DNA of 64,000 nucleotides from Zhouia spongiae. Its GTDB lineage: Bacteria > Bacteroidota > Bacteroidia > Flavobacteriales > Flavobacteriaceae. How positions within the stretch are numbered: the stretch's first letter is position 1; each line of letters starts with the position of its first letter. A model generated the notes under the pieces. That model did no database searches. It saw nothing but the letters and a program-made list of their open reading frames with translations, and had not been told where the DNA came from. This document shows, piece after piece, positions 8,566-17,633 of this stretch. The stretch spans positions 992,001-1,056,000 of the forward strand of contig NZ_CP094326.1 in NCBI RefSeq assembly GCF_022760175.1, read 5' to 3'. Position numbers and translations under genes: made by a program.

Positions 8566-10014
8566 TTATGATTTTTCCCTTGGAAATAAAACCGTAAACA
8601 CCGTTCCCTTGTTTTCAACTGAAGTGAATTTAATAGTTCCGCTATAGGTTTCAACAATATTCTTTACCATCCCCAGTCCCAACCCCATACCACTGGTTTT
8701 TGTGGTAAACTTAGGTTCAAACACCTTTTCATGGTTTTCCTCAGGAATTCCCCTGCCATTATCAGCTACTGAGATTTTTACATGCTCCCCTACACTCATT
8801 ACCTCCACAATCACTTTCGGGTCTGCATCTTCCGGTATCGCCTGAATCGCATTCTTTACCAGGTTCGTAACGACCCTTACCAGTTGGGTCCTGTCCAGAT
8901 TTGCCATGATCTCCTCTTCACTGTAATGGAAACTTATATAATCTTCATTAAAAATATCTAAAGAAAGTTTAACCACATCAACTACATTAAGCCGTTCTGT
9001 TTTTTGAACCGGCATTTCAGCAAAGCTTGAGAAAGCCGAAGCAATATTGCTCATTATATCGATTTGCTGAATAAGGGTTTTAGAAAACTCTTTTATCTTT
9101 TGGGTTGCCTCAGGGTCTTCAGGATCGAACCTGCGTTCAAAACTCTGTACACTCAGGCGCATTGGGGTAAGCGGGTTTTTTATTTCATGGGCCACCTGCT
9201 TTGCCATTTCCCTCCAGGCCTGTTCACGTTCACTCTTAGCCAATTTGGCTGCGCTTTCCAGCAATTCGTCAATCATACTGTTATACGCATCAACAACATT
9301 CCCTATTTCTTCACTGGGACGTTCCAGATGTATCTTCTCATTGGTCTTGTTAAGTTTTGTCTCCTCTATTTTTTCGCTTACAGCTTTTAATGACCGGGTA
9401 ATGTATTTCGATATAAAATAAGCCAGTAAAATAGCCAGAAGGAGTAAAAAGAAATACACTGCCCCTAAACGGATAAGGAATTCTTTCAGCTCGTAATAGT
9501 TAAAATTATCATCTTCGTAATAAGGGACATTTAAAATACCTATAGGCTTAAATTTAAGATCATTTATATAAATAAATGAAGACTGATAATCATCTCCGGC
9601 TATCTTTCTTTTTTTAACAATTCGATGGTCAGGATTCAGGGAAAGTTCTCTCAGGGTAGCAGCATCAATTAACGATCCGTTCTCTTCTCTTTTGGGTTTG
9701 CTGCTTAAAATCAGCTCGCCGTCCAAACCATAAATATTAAAATTGAGATTCAAGATATCGGCAATGTCGTAGATGCGGCTCCTGAAAATATACTGAAGGT
9801 TCTCTGTTTTCACCTCAAAAGTGGTTTCGCGGAGCTCGTAATTAATCTGTGCAAGCAACTGGCTTTCTTTTCGCTCTAACCGCTCACGGTGATAATCTAT
9901 AGATTGTTCCTTATACTGATAAATAGTTACTGCCGCTATCAGCACAAATGCGAATAACACCAGTACAATCATGGTTAAAAAAATCCTATATCGAAGCGAA
10001 ATTCTTTTTCTCAC
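8566..10014 (-). CDS. NtrY-like sensor histidine kinase
   Basis: 482 residues. TM1 about 9-31, a sensor region to about 183, TM2 about 184-203, HAMP about 203-255, and a HisKA domain with the phospho-acceptor H276 in the motif HEIKNPLTPMRLS, which is typical of NtrY-type kinases. The ATPase part has the N-box (NLVKNAIQAIPE, about 384-395), DNGRGIP (418-424) and a GMGLGLGM lid (442-449). All catalytic motifs are intact. No response-regulator gene is adjacent, so the partner must be elsewhere. It precedes the enoyl-CoA hydratase gene and may share its transcript. Confidence 0.92.
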   Translation of the reverse strand: MRKRISLRYRIFLTMIVLVLFAFVLIAAVTIYQYKEQSIDYHRERLERKESQLLAQINYELRETTFEVKTENLQYIFRSRIYDIADILNLNFNIYGLDGELILSSKPKREENGSLIDAATLRELSLNPDHRIVKKRKIAGDDYQSSFIYINDLKFKPIGILNVPYYEDDNFNYYELKEFLIRLGAVYFFLLLLAILLAYFISKYITRSLKAVSEKIEETKLNKTNEKIHLERPSEEIGNVVDAYNSMIDELLESAAKLAKSEREQAWREMAKQVAHEIKNPLTPMRLSVQSFERRFDPEDPEATQKIKEFSKTLIQQIDIMSNIASAFSSFAEMPVQKTERLNVVDVVKLSLDIFNEDYISFHYSEEEIMANLDRTQLVRVVTNLVKNAIQAIPEDADPKVIVEVMSVGEHVKISVADNGRGIPEENHEKVFEPKFTTKTSGMGLGLGMVKNIVETYSGTIKFTSVENKGTVFTVLFPREKS

Positions 10015-10055
10015 TGCCTTGAATTTGCGGTTTTTACCAACAATTATCCTGCCAA

Positions 10056-10598
10056 TCAGGCCTTGGGGTTTTTATCTCGTATTCGTCTATACAGTTTGAT
10101 CCCCAACATTAACAAAACGGCCAGTACTATAATCCCTGTTACACCGAATATCCAGTTGATGGCATTTTTCAATATCACCAAAAATACAACCGCAAACAAT
10201 ATAATGGTAGATCCTTCATTCCATATCCGCATAAAATTTGACGTATACTTTACCTCGTCCCGTTGCAACTGCTTAAAAATTTGGTGTGTTTTTAAATGAT
10301 AGGCAAAGAGCAATATCACAAAGGCTAATTTTACATGCATCCACCCGTGTTCCAACCAACCGGGAATCAAGACCAGTAACCAGATTGCAAAAACCGTAGC
10401 CAATATGGCCGAAGGCCAGGTAATAATATACCACAATCTTTTTGCCATTAGTTTTAATTGTTCTCCGAGGATTTCCTTTTCTGGCGAACCTTTATGAAAA
10501 GCTTCAATTTGGTAAATAAAAAGCCTCGGAATATAAAACAATCCTGCAAACCAGGTGATTACAAAGATCAAATGGAGTGCTTTGATATAATTATACAT
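10056..10598 (-). CDS. hemJ: Protoporphyrinogen IX oxidase HemJ
   Basis: 180 residues with four predicted membrane helices. N-terminal signature ALHLIFVITWFAGLFYIPRLF with conserved His9, and a second conserved region AILATVFAIWLL. HemJ (formerly UPF0093) oxidises protoporphyrinogen IX to protoporphyrin IX in the membrane and replaces HemG/HemY in many bacteria. The presence of hemH, hemA-F and hemB nearby supports the role. Confidence 0.88.
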   Translation of the reverse strand: MYNYIKALHLIFVITWFAGLFYIPRLFIYQIEAFHKGSPEKEILGEQLKLMAKRLWYIITWPSAILATVFAIWLLVLIPGWLEHGWMHVKLAFVILLFAYHLKTHQIFKQLQRDEVKYTSNFMRIWNEGSTIILFAVVFLVILKNAINWIFGVTGIIVLAVLLMLGIKLYRRIRDKNPKA

Positions 10599-11075
10599 AC
10601 ACTTCTATTCTACAAATAAGTACTGCAAGTTTAAGGCATTAAATCCTTTATTGAAAGTTTAATTTTGCCGGACGCGATTTCATTAATCTTTTTTAATTTC
10701 TCATTGGATCTTATCGTCGGTCACTTTCGCCGTCGCGTGTCCTGATCTGTTGGATCTCTTCCGATCTTCAGATGGTTTACATACCGTTAAAGACCCCGGC
10801 ACAACAAACAAGCTAAGAAGCAGCAGTCTTTATAGTCATCTTTAATTTACAGAATTTCGTTAGCTTTTTAAAGGTAGGAATAAAATATGACATGAATACC
10901 CGACATATCTGCCCCAACGACCATCAACTGTATTAAACACACCTATACAGGTCCTTTTAAAACGGCGGGGGTTTGGGATATTCTTCGGCTCGTTCACAAG
11001 CCGTATTCCCAGAACTCGTCAGAACCATATCGAAACACATATAAGAATTTCTGTTTATTGAAAACAGCAAGTATC
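10599..11075. other. 477-bp intergenic region without a recognised gene
   Basis: It lies between hemJ and the MATE gene, both on the minus strand. There is a short plus-strand open frame around 10905-11060 with no start codon, no recognisable domain and no supporting context. No convincing promoter or hairpin was found. It could be decayed sequence. Confidence 0.5.
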
Positions 11076-12467
11076 CTAAGAATCAATTTTTATACCTGAA
11101 GTCCGTCTTATTTCCCTGTTTAAAAAATAGGCCGTAACGATTGTAGACAAGATATCCGCAATGGGAAAAGAAATCCAAACACCAGTTTCTCCATAAATAC
11201 CCGGTAAGATAAGAATAAGAGGAATAAAAAAGAACCCTTGTCTGCTCAAGGTTAACAACAATGCGGGTCTTGCTTTCCCTATGGCCTGAAAATAAGCTGC
11301 TCCGATGAGTTGAACGGCAACAATAGGTGTAGCCGCAAAAACCCAACGCAATGCACCCGGTGCCTTGGCCAGAATAACAGCATTTGTCTTAAGCTCCTCT
11401 GCCGTTAAGCTCCCGTCATTCTTTAAAAACAACCTGGTAAACACATCAGGGATAAAGAATATGAGTAAAAAAACCAGCAACCCGACCACACAGGCTGTAA
11501 TGATCGATTTATTAACGGACTCCCTTACCCTGTCATATTTTTTTGCCCCGTAATTAAAACCTGCTATCGGCAGAAAACCCTGTGTAATTCCCAATACGGG
11601 AAACAATACGAACATAAGCATCCGTCCGACAATAGCATAAACAGAAACCAAAGCCTCTCCCCCCAATCCGAACAAAATATTGTTCATAATGAGATATATA
11701 ATACTAACCACCGCCTGCCTTGCCAGGGTTACAAAGCCCAAAGAGCCTATTTCAGAAACAATTTCCCTGCTTGGAATAAGATGAGAAAAGTTGATCTTAA
11801 GCTCAGAATTTTTCCCAAGAAAGAACCAGAGTATATAAGCAAAACACATCAGATACGATAGCGTAGTGGCCCAGGCCGCCCCATACATCCCCATATCCAA
11901 AACGTTTATCAGCAAATAATCCAACAGCAAATTCCCGATAGTCGGTATGATCATGGCTATCATAGAATACCTTGGTTTACCCTCTGCCCTGATCACATTA
12001 TTACCCATCATGCAGAGAGCAAGAAAAGGCACTCCGTACAATACGATCGTGTAATATATTTTGGCAGGATCAAAAATAGCACCTTTACCTCCAAAACCCG
12101 GAATAATATCATCTATAAAGATCAGTCCCGGTATAACCATCCCAACGGTAATCAGAACGGTTAAGGTAATCTGGTTCCCAAAAGTGGTCAAGGCCTTCTT
12201 CTGGTTTTCGGCTCCTAAGGCCCTCGAAATTATTGAAGATCCGCCAATACCTATAGCCATCCCAAGAGCTGCTATAAAAAAGGAAACGGGCAAAACCACA
12301 TTAATAGCTGCTATCGCTATTGATCCGATCCACTTACCTACAAATATACTATCGATAAGCACATTGAGTGACATCACCAGAATACCAATAGAGGCAGGTA
12401 TCGCCTGTTTAATCAACAGCTTACCAATCGATTCGGTTCCTAATTCAGTAGAACTTACTTTAGCCAT
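11076..12467 (-). CDS. MATE-family multidrug/cation antiporter
   Basis: 463 residues from the ATG at 12467. This start overlaps the hemH stop as TAATG, so the longer frame (10 codons more) is less likely. Twelve hydrophobic segments and the duplicated MATE pattern are visible (IGSIAIAAINVVLPVSFF; GGSSIISRALGA; ITQGFLPIAGFNYGA). These proteins export cationic compounds using Na+ or H+ gradients. Coupling to ferrochelatase raises the possibility that it handles porphyrins or a related compound, but that is inference only. Confidence 0.9.
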   Translation of the reverse strand: MAKVSSTELGTESIGKLLIKQAIPASIGILVMSLNVLIDSIFVGKWIGSIAIAAINVVLPVSFFIAALGMAIGIGGSSIISRALGAENQKKALTTFGNQITLTVLITVGMVIPGLIFIDDIIPGFGGKGAIFDPAKIYYTIVLYGVPFLALCMMGNNVIRAEGKPRYSMIAMIIPTIGNLLLDYLLINVLDMGMYGAAWATTLSYLMCFAYILWFFLGKNSELKINFSHLIPSREIVSEIGSLGFVTLARQAVVSIIYLIMNNILFGLGGEALVSVYAIVGRMLMFVLFPVLGITQGFLPIAGFNYGAKKYDRVRESVNKSIITACVVGLLVFLLIFFIPDVFTRLFLKNDGSLTAEELKTNAVILAKAPGALRWVFAATPIVAVQLIGAAYFQAIGKARPALLLTLSRQGFFFIPLILILPGIYGETGVWISFPIADILSTIVTAYFLNREIRRTSGIKIDS

Positions 12468-13498
12468 TAAGCGTTCACGGTTTTTGTCATTGCCCATTCA
12501 TCGATCCAGCGAGAAAGTACCTTAACCCATTCATCATTATCATTTAAACAGGGAATCGCATAGAATTTGTCGCCTCCGGCTTCAATAAATTCTTCTTTCC
12601 CTTCCATCGCTATTTCTTCTAGTGTTTCAAGACAATCGGAAACGAATGCCGGGGTAACAACTGCCAGTTTCTTTACCCCTTCTGTTGCCAGTTTTTCTAT
12701 GGTGGCATCGGTATATGGCTGAATCCACGGATCTCTTCCCAATCGTGACTGGAACGAGGTTGTATACTGATGTGCATCAAGCCCCAGATACGCCACTACC
12801 AACCTTGTTGTCTCGTAACATTGATGCCTGTAACAATACTGATGTGCAGGTGAATCCACAGAGCAACACTGTCCGTCAATTTTACAATGTGAATTTGTGA
12901 TATCAGATTTTCTGATATGTCGTTCCGGCACACCATGATAAGAAAACAACAAGTGATCGTATTCTTTTCCTTCTAATTCTTTTTTAATAGAATTAGTCAA
13001 TACCCTTACGTAATCCTGATGATTATAAAAAGCCGGAATGTTGGTAAAATGCATCTGCGGGAAATATTTTCTTCTTACTTCTTCGGCTTTCACCAACACC
13101 GTTTCAGTAGTCGACATGGCAAACTGGGGATACAAAGGAACGACCAGAACCTCATCTACACCCTTATCTGCTAACTCCTGTAACCCTGCTTTTATCGATG
13201 GGTTTCCATACCGCATTCCTAATGAAATCGGTACCTTCGTTAAATCGTCTACCTTCTTTTGTAACCGTTCAGACAATACTATTAACGGAGAACCTTCCTC
13301 CCACCAAATTTTTTTATAGGCAGCTGCCGATTTTTTGGGACGTGTATTTAATATGATTCCCTTTACAACAAAAGCCCTCAAGAGATAAGGCTTGTCAATA
13401 ACACGCTCATCCATTAAAAATTCATCCAAATATCTTTTAACATCTTTAGGATCGGTACTATCCGGCGAACCCAGGTTTACAAGAAGAACTCCTTTCAT
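12467..13498 (-). CDS. hemH: Ferrochelatase HemH
   Basis: 343 residues. It inserts Fe2+ into protoporphyrin IX, the last step to protoheme. Seen: N-terminal VLLVNLGSPDS, catalytic His188 in SYHGVPERH, and the SDCLETLEEI block (about 287-296) carrying the active-site glutamate. A cysteine-rich stretch (C205, C211, C212, C222, C227) lies just after the catalytic His region and might bind a metal or an iron-sulfur cluster. The gene is translationally coupled to the downstream MATE gene (TAATG) and has a promoter box at 13518-13525. Confidence 0.95.
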   Translation of the reverse strand: MKGVLLVNLGSPDSTDPKDVKRYLDEFLMDERVIDKPYLLRAFVVKGIILNTRPKKSAAAYKKIWWEEGSPLIVLSERLQKKVDDLTKVPISLGMRYGNPSIKAGLQELADKGVDEVLVVPLYPQFAMSTTETVLVKAEEVRRKYFPQMHFTNIPAFYNHQDYVRVLTNSIKKELEGKEYDHLLFSYHGVPERHIRKSDITNSHCKIDGQCCSVDSPAHQYCYRHQCYETTRLVVAYLGLDAHQYTTSFQSRLGRDPWIQPYTDATIEKLATEGVKKLAVVTPAFVSDCLETLEEIAMEGKEEFIEAGGDKFYAIPCLNDNDEWVKVLSRWIDEWAMTKTVNA

Positions 13499-13517
13499 AT
13501 CTGTTTTTTATTCCTGG

Positions 13518-13525
13518 CAAAAATA
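13518..13525 (-). promoter_or_regulatory. Promoter -7 box of hemH
   Basis: The minus strand reads TATTTTTG, matching TAnnTTTG, 20 bp before the hemH ATG at 13498. Confidence 0.55.
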
Positions 13526-13585
13526 CAGTTTTCCTTTAAGCTTACTCAACAAGTAACGGTTAAGAATTAAAATAATGAAATAGAT

Positions 13586-14329
13586 TTATTCAATTGTTTT
13601 CGATCTTTTTAAACACCACAAGACACCTCCCAGCAAATGCCTGATAAAATTTTTTTCCTTGTAAGATTCCTTCGTATGTCCGCCTCCGGTATAAAATACA
13701 CGGCTGCCTTTATACAGATGAAACCACGCAATAGGATGCTCCGCACCATTCTTTCCTCCTTCATAACTCATTTCGTCAAGATTGATCAAAACCTTTATTG
13801 CCGGGTTAATATCCCTGAAATTATACCATTCATCTGTCCTGTTCCAAACCTCCGGAAGGTGGCTGCATGAAGGATGTGATGTGTCTAAAACTTCCAGCCT
13901 GGCAGTTTGTGTCTTCGGGTGATTGTCAAAATATGCTCCCACAAGCTTACCATACCACTCCCACTCAAACTCAGTATCTGTAGCAGCATGCACTCCCAAA
14001 AACGCTTTTTTATCATGGATAAACTTTTTAAATGCCTTTTCCTGCTCTGAATTCAGAATATCTCCTGTAGTGGACAAGAATATTATTAAATCTATATTTT
14101 TCAATGAATCATCGTTAAAAATCGATGAATCCTCAGAATGAATGACATTAAAATCATTCTCTTTTCCAAGTCTCTTTATAAGAGCTGCACCATCTTCAAT
14201 TGACTGGTGCCGAAAACCGGCAGTTTTTGTAAACAACAAGACATTTTCTTCATTCTTTTCATATTCCTGTCCGGTTATCAGGTTGAAAAAAAAGAAAAAT
14301 GGTAATACATAGAACAACAGAATGCGCAT
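13586..14329 (-). CDS. Secreted ThuA-domain protein
   Basis: 247 residues with an N-terminal signal peptide (hydrophobic 3-18, likely cleavage near ITGQ-EY). The rest is a ThuA/trehalose-utilisation-like, class I glutamine-amidotransferase-fold domain: VLLFTKTAGFRHQSIEDG, a GVHAATD motif at about 113-119, and a final GGGHTKESY block. In Bacteroidota these are usually secreted proteins of carbohydrate utilisation; the biochemical activity is not established. It lies 7 bp downstream of the AraC gene on the same strand. Confidence 0.82.
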   Translation of the reverse strand: MRILLFYVLPFFFFFNLITGQEYEKNEENVLLFTKTAGFRHQSIEDGAALIKRLGKENDFNVIHSEDSSIFNDDSLKNIDLIIFLSTTGDILNSEQEKAFKKFIHDKKAFLGVHAATDTEFEWEWYGKLVGAYFDNHPKTQTARLEVLDTSHPSCSHLPEVWNRTDEWYNFRDINPAIKVLINLDEMSYEGGKNGAEHPIAWFHLYKGSRVFYTGGGHTKESYKEKNFIRHLLGGVLWCLKRSKTIE

Positions 14330-14336
14330 AGGGCTA

Positions 14337-15197
14337 TCATAAATTAGTTAATGACATTAAATACTTCTTCGGTGTGGTTCCGAATTTCTTTTTAAACGCA
14401 GCGATAAAATGACTCGCAGTACTATACCCAACCTTCAGTGCCACTTCATTTACATTATGCTCGCCGGTTTCTAACATCTTCCGGGCATACTCCATTTTAT
14501 AATCGAAAAGAAAACTATATACAGAATCGCCATAGACCTGCTTAAACCCTTCTTTCAGTTTCTTGAGATTAAGCCCTATTTCTTCCGACAATTCCGTTAG
14601 TGAAGGCGGCTCTGCCATCCGGGAGATCACTATATCCTTAGCTTTTCGTATCCTTCGGATATTGTCTTCATCGATCAGAAACGGACATTGTTCAACATCG
14701 GCATCATCCGGCTTATTGAAATACAAGCTTATCAGCTCATAAACCTTTCCTTTCAAGTACAGTGTTTTAATCGACGAATGTACATGATAATTCATAATCT
14801 GACTTAAAGCCACGGCCATTGCAGGGGTGATCGGTGCATTTGTATAGTACTTCTTATCTATGTTTTCTTCACTCAAAAAATGAATATAATCCGCCTCTTC
14901 CGAAAACAATAAATGAAATTTCTTGATCGAAATAAGCACAGAGATCAACCAGGTTTTCGGGGCCAGTTCTAAATTAATAGGCAGATCCTGCTGAGGGTTA
15001 TACAACAATAATGCCTTCTCCTCATCCACATTCAATGCATAACGCCCCTTATTAAAATTAAACCTGGAAGCCCCCTTTAAACAAAAATGTATCTGGATAT
15101 AACTGCTGTCTGCAAACCGTTCAAACTGCTGGCGGTCAGCACCATCATTTTGAGTTTTCAACAAATAAAAACCTTCTGAAATCTGAATCTCTTCCAT
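14337..15197 (-). CDS. AraC-family transcriptional regulator, divergent to hemA
   Basis: 286 residues. The C-terminal third (about 185-283) holds the two helix-turn-helix AraC signature (SLTELSEEIGLNLKKLKEGF; ALKVGYSTASHFIAAFKKKFG). The N-terminal part is an AraC-type sensor domain of unknown ligand. Its divergent position to hemA suggests that it regulates the heme operon and/or itself; this arrangement is common in flavobacteria, but the ligand is unknown. Binding candidates lie at 15254-15290. Confidence 0.9.
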   Translation of the reverse strand: MEEIQISEGFYLLKTQNDGADRQQFERFADSSYIQIHFCLKGASRFNFNKGRYALNVDEEKALLLYNPQQDLPINLELAPKTWLISVLISIKKFHLLFSEEADYIHFLSEENIDKKYYTNAPITPAMAVALSQIMNYHVHSSIKTLYLKGKVYELISLYFNKPDDADVEQCPFLIDEDNIRRIRKAKDIVISRMAEPPSLTELSEEIGLNLKKLKEGFKQVYGDSVYSFLFDYKMEYARKMLETGEHNVNEVALKVGYSTASHFIAAFKKKFGTTPKKYLMSLTNL

Positions 15198-15253
15198 AGC
15201 ACCTGGAGCGTTATTTTTTAGCTTTACTTTTGTGTTGATTCGATACTCTTTTA

Positions 15254-15308
15254 TTTAGATTCGTTCTAAACAAAAACGATCAAAAACGCCTGTTTATCTT
15301 CAAAAATA
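15254..15308. promoter_or_regulatory. Divergent control region between araC-type gene and hemA
   Basis: A perfect 6-bp inverted repeat, TTTAGA (15254-15259) and TCTAAA (15265-15270), is followed by two direct copies of CAAAAACG (about 15271-15288). On the minus strand a TAnnTTTG box (TATTTTTG) lies at 15301-15308 and could drive the AraC gene; the palindrome would then sit in its early transcribed region. Operator function is inferred from position only. Confidence 0.4.
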
Positions 15309-15403
15309 AGCTATTTTAGGGTTTTGACATGAATTATTGCTGAAAAAAACTTAAAGCGACACAAAAAGTTCTTTCAGCGTTATTTTTTTAAATATCGTCC
15401 CCC

Positions 15404-15411
15404 TATTTTTG
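15404..15411 (+). promoter_or_regulatory. Promoter -7 box of the hem operon
   Basis: TATTTTTG matches TAnnTTTG exactly, 23 bp before the hemA ATG at 15435. No clear -33 TTTG at 19-21 bp upstream, as expected for a promoter that needs an activator. Confidence 0.6.
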
Positions 15412-15434
15412 CTTCCGATTATCAGATTCTTTAA

Positions 15435-16688
15435 ATGGAAGCATATAACATAGCAAGAGGTAAGTCTTTTTATGCCGTAGGAATAAGCTACAAAAAAGCG
15501 GATGCAGAAACACGCGGACGCTTTAGTTTGGATGCAGAGGGAAAAGAAAAATTACTTACTCAGGCTAAGCAAGAATGTTTAGAAAGTTTATTAGTAATCT
15601 CTACCTGTAACCGGACTGAGATATACGGTTTTGCTCAACATCCTTTTCAATTGATCAAATTAATCTGCGACAACTCAAATGGTACTGCCGAAGAGTTTCA
15701 AAAGGTTGGATATGTGAGTAAAAATAACGACGCCATCGCTCATGTTTTTAAAGTAGGCACCGGTTTGGACAGCCAGATTTTAGGCGATTTTGAGATCATA
15801 AGCCAGTTAAAACAAAGCTTTATTGCTTCTAAGGATGCAGGACTTACCGATCATTTTATCGAACGCCTGTGCAATTCCGTTATACAAGCCAGCAAACGGA
15901 TTAAAAACGAAACGGACATCAGCACGGGAGCCACCTCTGTATCTTTTGCTTCGGTACATTACATTATGAACGAAGTTGAAAAAATATCTGACAAGAACAT
16001 CTTGCTCTTTGGCACAGGTAAAATAGGAAGGAACACTTGTGAGAATTTGGTGAAACACACCAAAAACGAACACATCACTCTTATCAACAGAACAAAAGAT
16101 AAAGCTGAAAAGATAGCCGGTAAGTTCAACCTGATTGTTAAAGATTATTGCGAACTACAAACCGAGATCTTAAACACGGATATCCTGATAGTCTCTACCG
16201 GAGCCCAGCATCCTACCGTATCGAAAGACCTGATTCATCGCACCAAACCTTTGCTGATCCTCGATTTGTCGATTCCGAAGAATGTTGCTAACGATGTTAC
16301 CGAACTGGAGAATGTTACCCTGGTTCATTTAGACCACCTCTCTCAAATGACCGATGAGACATTAGAACGCAGAAAAGCCTCTATCCCCAAGGCAGAAGAG
16401 GTTATTGAAGAGGTTAAATCAGAATTTATCCAATGGCTGCAAACAAGGAAATTTGCACCAACCATAAAAGCACTCAAAAAGAAACTGAAGTCTTTAAAAG
16501 ATGCTGAGATCGATTTTCAGCGAAGAAAAATTGAAGACTTCAACGAGGAACAGGCTAGTATTATCAGTGAGCGTATTATTCAAAAAATAACGACCCATTT
16601 TGCGAACCACCTTAAAGATAATTCTAACACTTCTGATGAAAGTATCGAGTTAATTCAAAAAGTGTTTCAACTAGAAAGCAACGCTTAA
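15435..16688 (+). CDS. hemA: Glutamyl-tRNA reductase HemA
   Basis: 417 residues. It reduces glutamyl-tRNA(Glu) to glutamate-1-semialdehyde, the first committed step of C5-pathway heme synthesis. The catalytic cysteine is C58 in STCNRTEIY. An NADPH-binding Rossmann loop GTGKIGRN follows in the second domain, and the C-terminal helical dimerisation domain is present. It is the first gene of the operon; hemC follows with no gap. hemL (the aminomutase) is not in the window. Confidence 0.96.
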   Translation: MEAYNIARGKSFYAVGISYKKADAETRGRFSLDAEGKEKLLTQAKQECLESLLVISTCNRTEIYGFAQHPFQLIKLICDNSNGTAEEFQKVGYVSKNNDAIAHVFKVGTGLDSQILGDFEIISQLKQSFIASKDAGLTDHFIERLCNSVIQASKRIKNETDISTGATSVSFASVHYIMNEVEKISDKNILLFGTGKIGRNTCENLVKHTKNEHITLINRTKDKAEKIAGKFNLIVKDYCELQTEILNTDILIVSTGAQHPTVSKDLIHRTKPLLILDLSIPKNVANDVTELENVTLVHLDHLSQMTDETLERRKASIPKAEEVIEEVKSEFIQWLQTRKFAPTIKALKKKLKSLKDAEIDFQRRKIEDFNEEQASIISERIIQKITTHFANHLKDNSNTSDESIELIQKVFQLESNA

Positions 16689-17606
16689 ATGAGTCATATT
16701 ATTCGAATCGGCACCCGCGATAGCGAATTAGCGCTTTGGCAGGCAAATACGGTAAAAACAAGATTAGAGAACCTTGGTTATCAAACCGTGCTTCTTCCCG
16801 TTAAATCTACGGGAGACCTCATTCTCGACAAACCTTTATACGAACTTGGTATTACCGGTGTATTCACCAAAACACTGGATGTTGCCATGGTAAAAGGCGA
16901 GATTGACATTGCTGTGCACAGCATGAAAGATGTTCCTACGCAGTTGCCAAAAGGAATGGTACAGGGCGCAGTGCTTGAGCGTGCCAACGTTGAAGATATT
17001 CTTGTACACAAGGGTAAGACTTCATTTATGACAGCCGGAAAGGCCACTATTGCAACGGGGAGTTTACGCAGAAAAGCCCAATGGCTCCACAAATATCCTT
17101 CGCATACGGTAGCAGGATTAAGAGGAAATGTAAATTCCCGCCTGCAAAAGCTTCAGGACAATGACTGGGATGGTGCTATTTTTGCAAAGGCCGGTCTTGA
17201 ACGTATCGCTCTGAAACCTGACAACCACACCGTTTTAGACTGGATGATCCCTGCACCTGCGCAAGGAGCCATCACCATATCGGTCATGGAGGACAATACA
17301 TTTGTAAAAGAGGCTGTCGCCAGATTAAATCATACCGAAACAGAAATCTGCACCAGGATAGAACGCGATTTTTTACGTACACTTGAGGGCGGATGCTCAG
17401 CTCCGATCGGCGCTCTGGCAATTTTCGAAAATGAAAAAATTCATTTTACAGCTGCTGTTTTTTCGCTTGACGGCACTCAAAAAGCTGAAGTCAACACCTC
17501 CTTTTCAGTAAACGACGCCCTTGACAAAGGCATTATTCTCGGGAAACAGGTTCTAAATGAAGGAGGAACAGTTATCATGGAAGAAATACGTAAAACCCTA
17601 AACTAG
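16689..17606 (+). CDS. hemC: Porphobilinogen deaminase HemC
   Basis: 305 residues. It polymerises four porphobilinogens to hydroxymethylbilane. The dipyrromethane cofactor attaches to C236 in EGGCSAPIGA; the catalytic Asp is D81 in HSMKDVPT. The ATG directly follows the hemA stop. Confidence 0.96.
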   Translation: MSHIIRIGTRDSELALWQANTVKTRLENLGYQTVLLPVKSTGDLILDKPLYELGITGVFTKTLDVAMVKGEIDIAVHSMKDVPTQLPKGMVQGAVLERANVEDILVHKGKTSFMTAGKATIATGSLRRKAQWLHKYPSHTVAGLRGNVNSRLQKLQDNDWDGAIFAKAGLERIALKPDNHTVLDWMIPAPAQGAITISVMEDNTFVKEAVARLNHTETEICTRIERDFLRTLEGGCSAPIGALAIFENEKIHFTAAVFSLDGTQKAEVNTSFSVNDALDKGIILGKQVLNEGGTVIMEEIRKTLN

Positions 17607-17633
17607 AAATCCCCTATTATAAAACCGTAAACG

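Noticed and set aside
10905-11060. Plus-strand open frame in the gap between hemJ and the MATE gene
   Set aside because: No start codon, no known motif, short; not enough to call a gene or a remnant.
16781-17092. Minus-strand frame of 103 codons inside hemC
   Set aside because: Shadow of a strongly conserved gene in the opposite strand.
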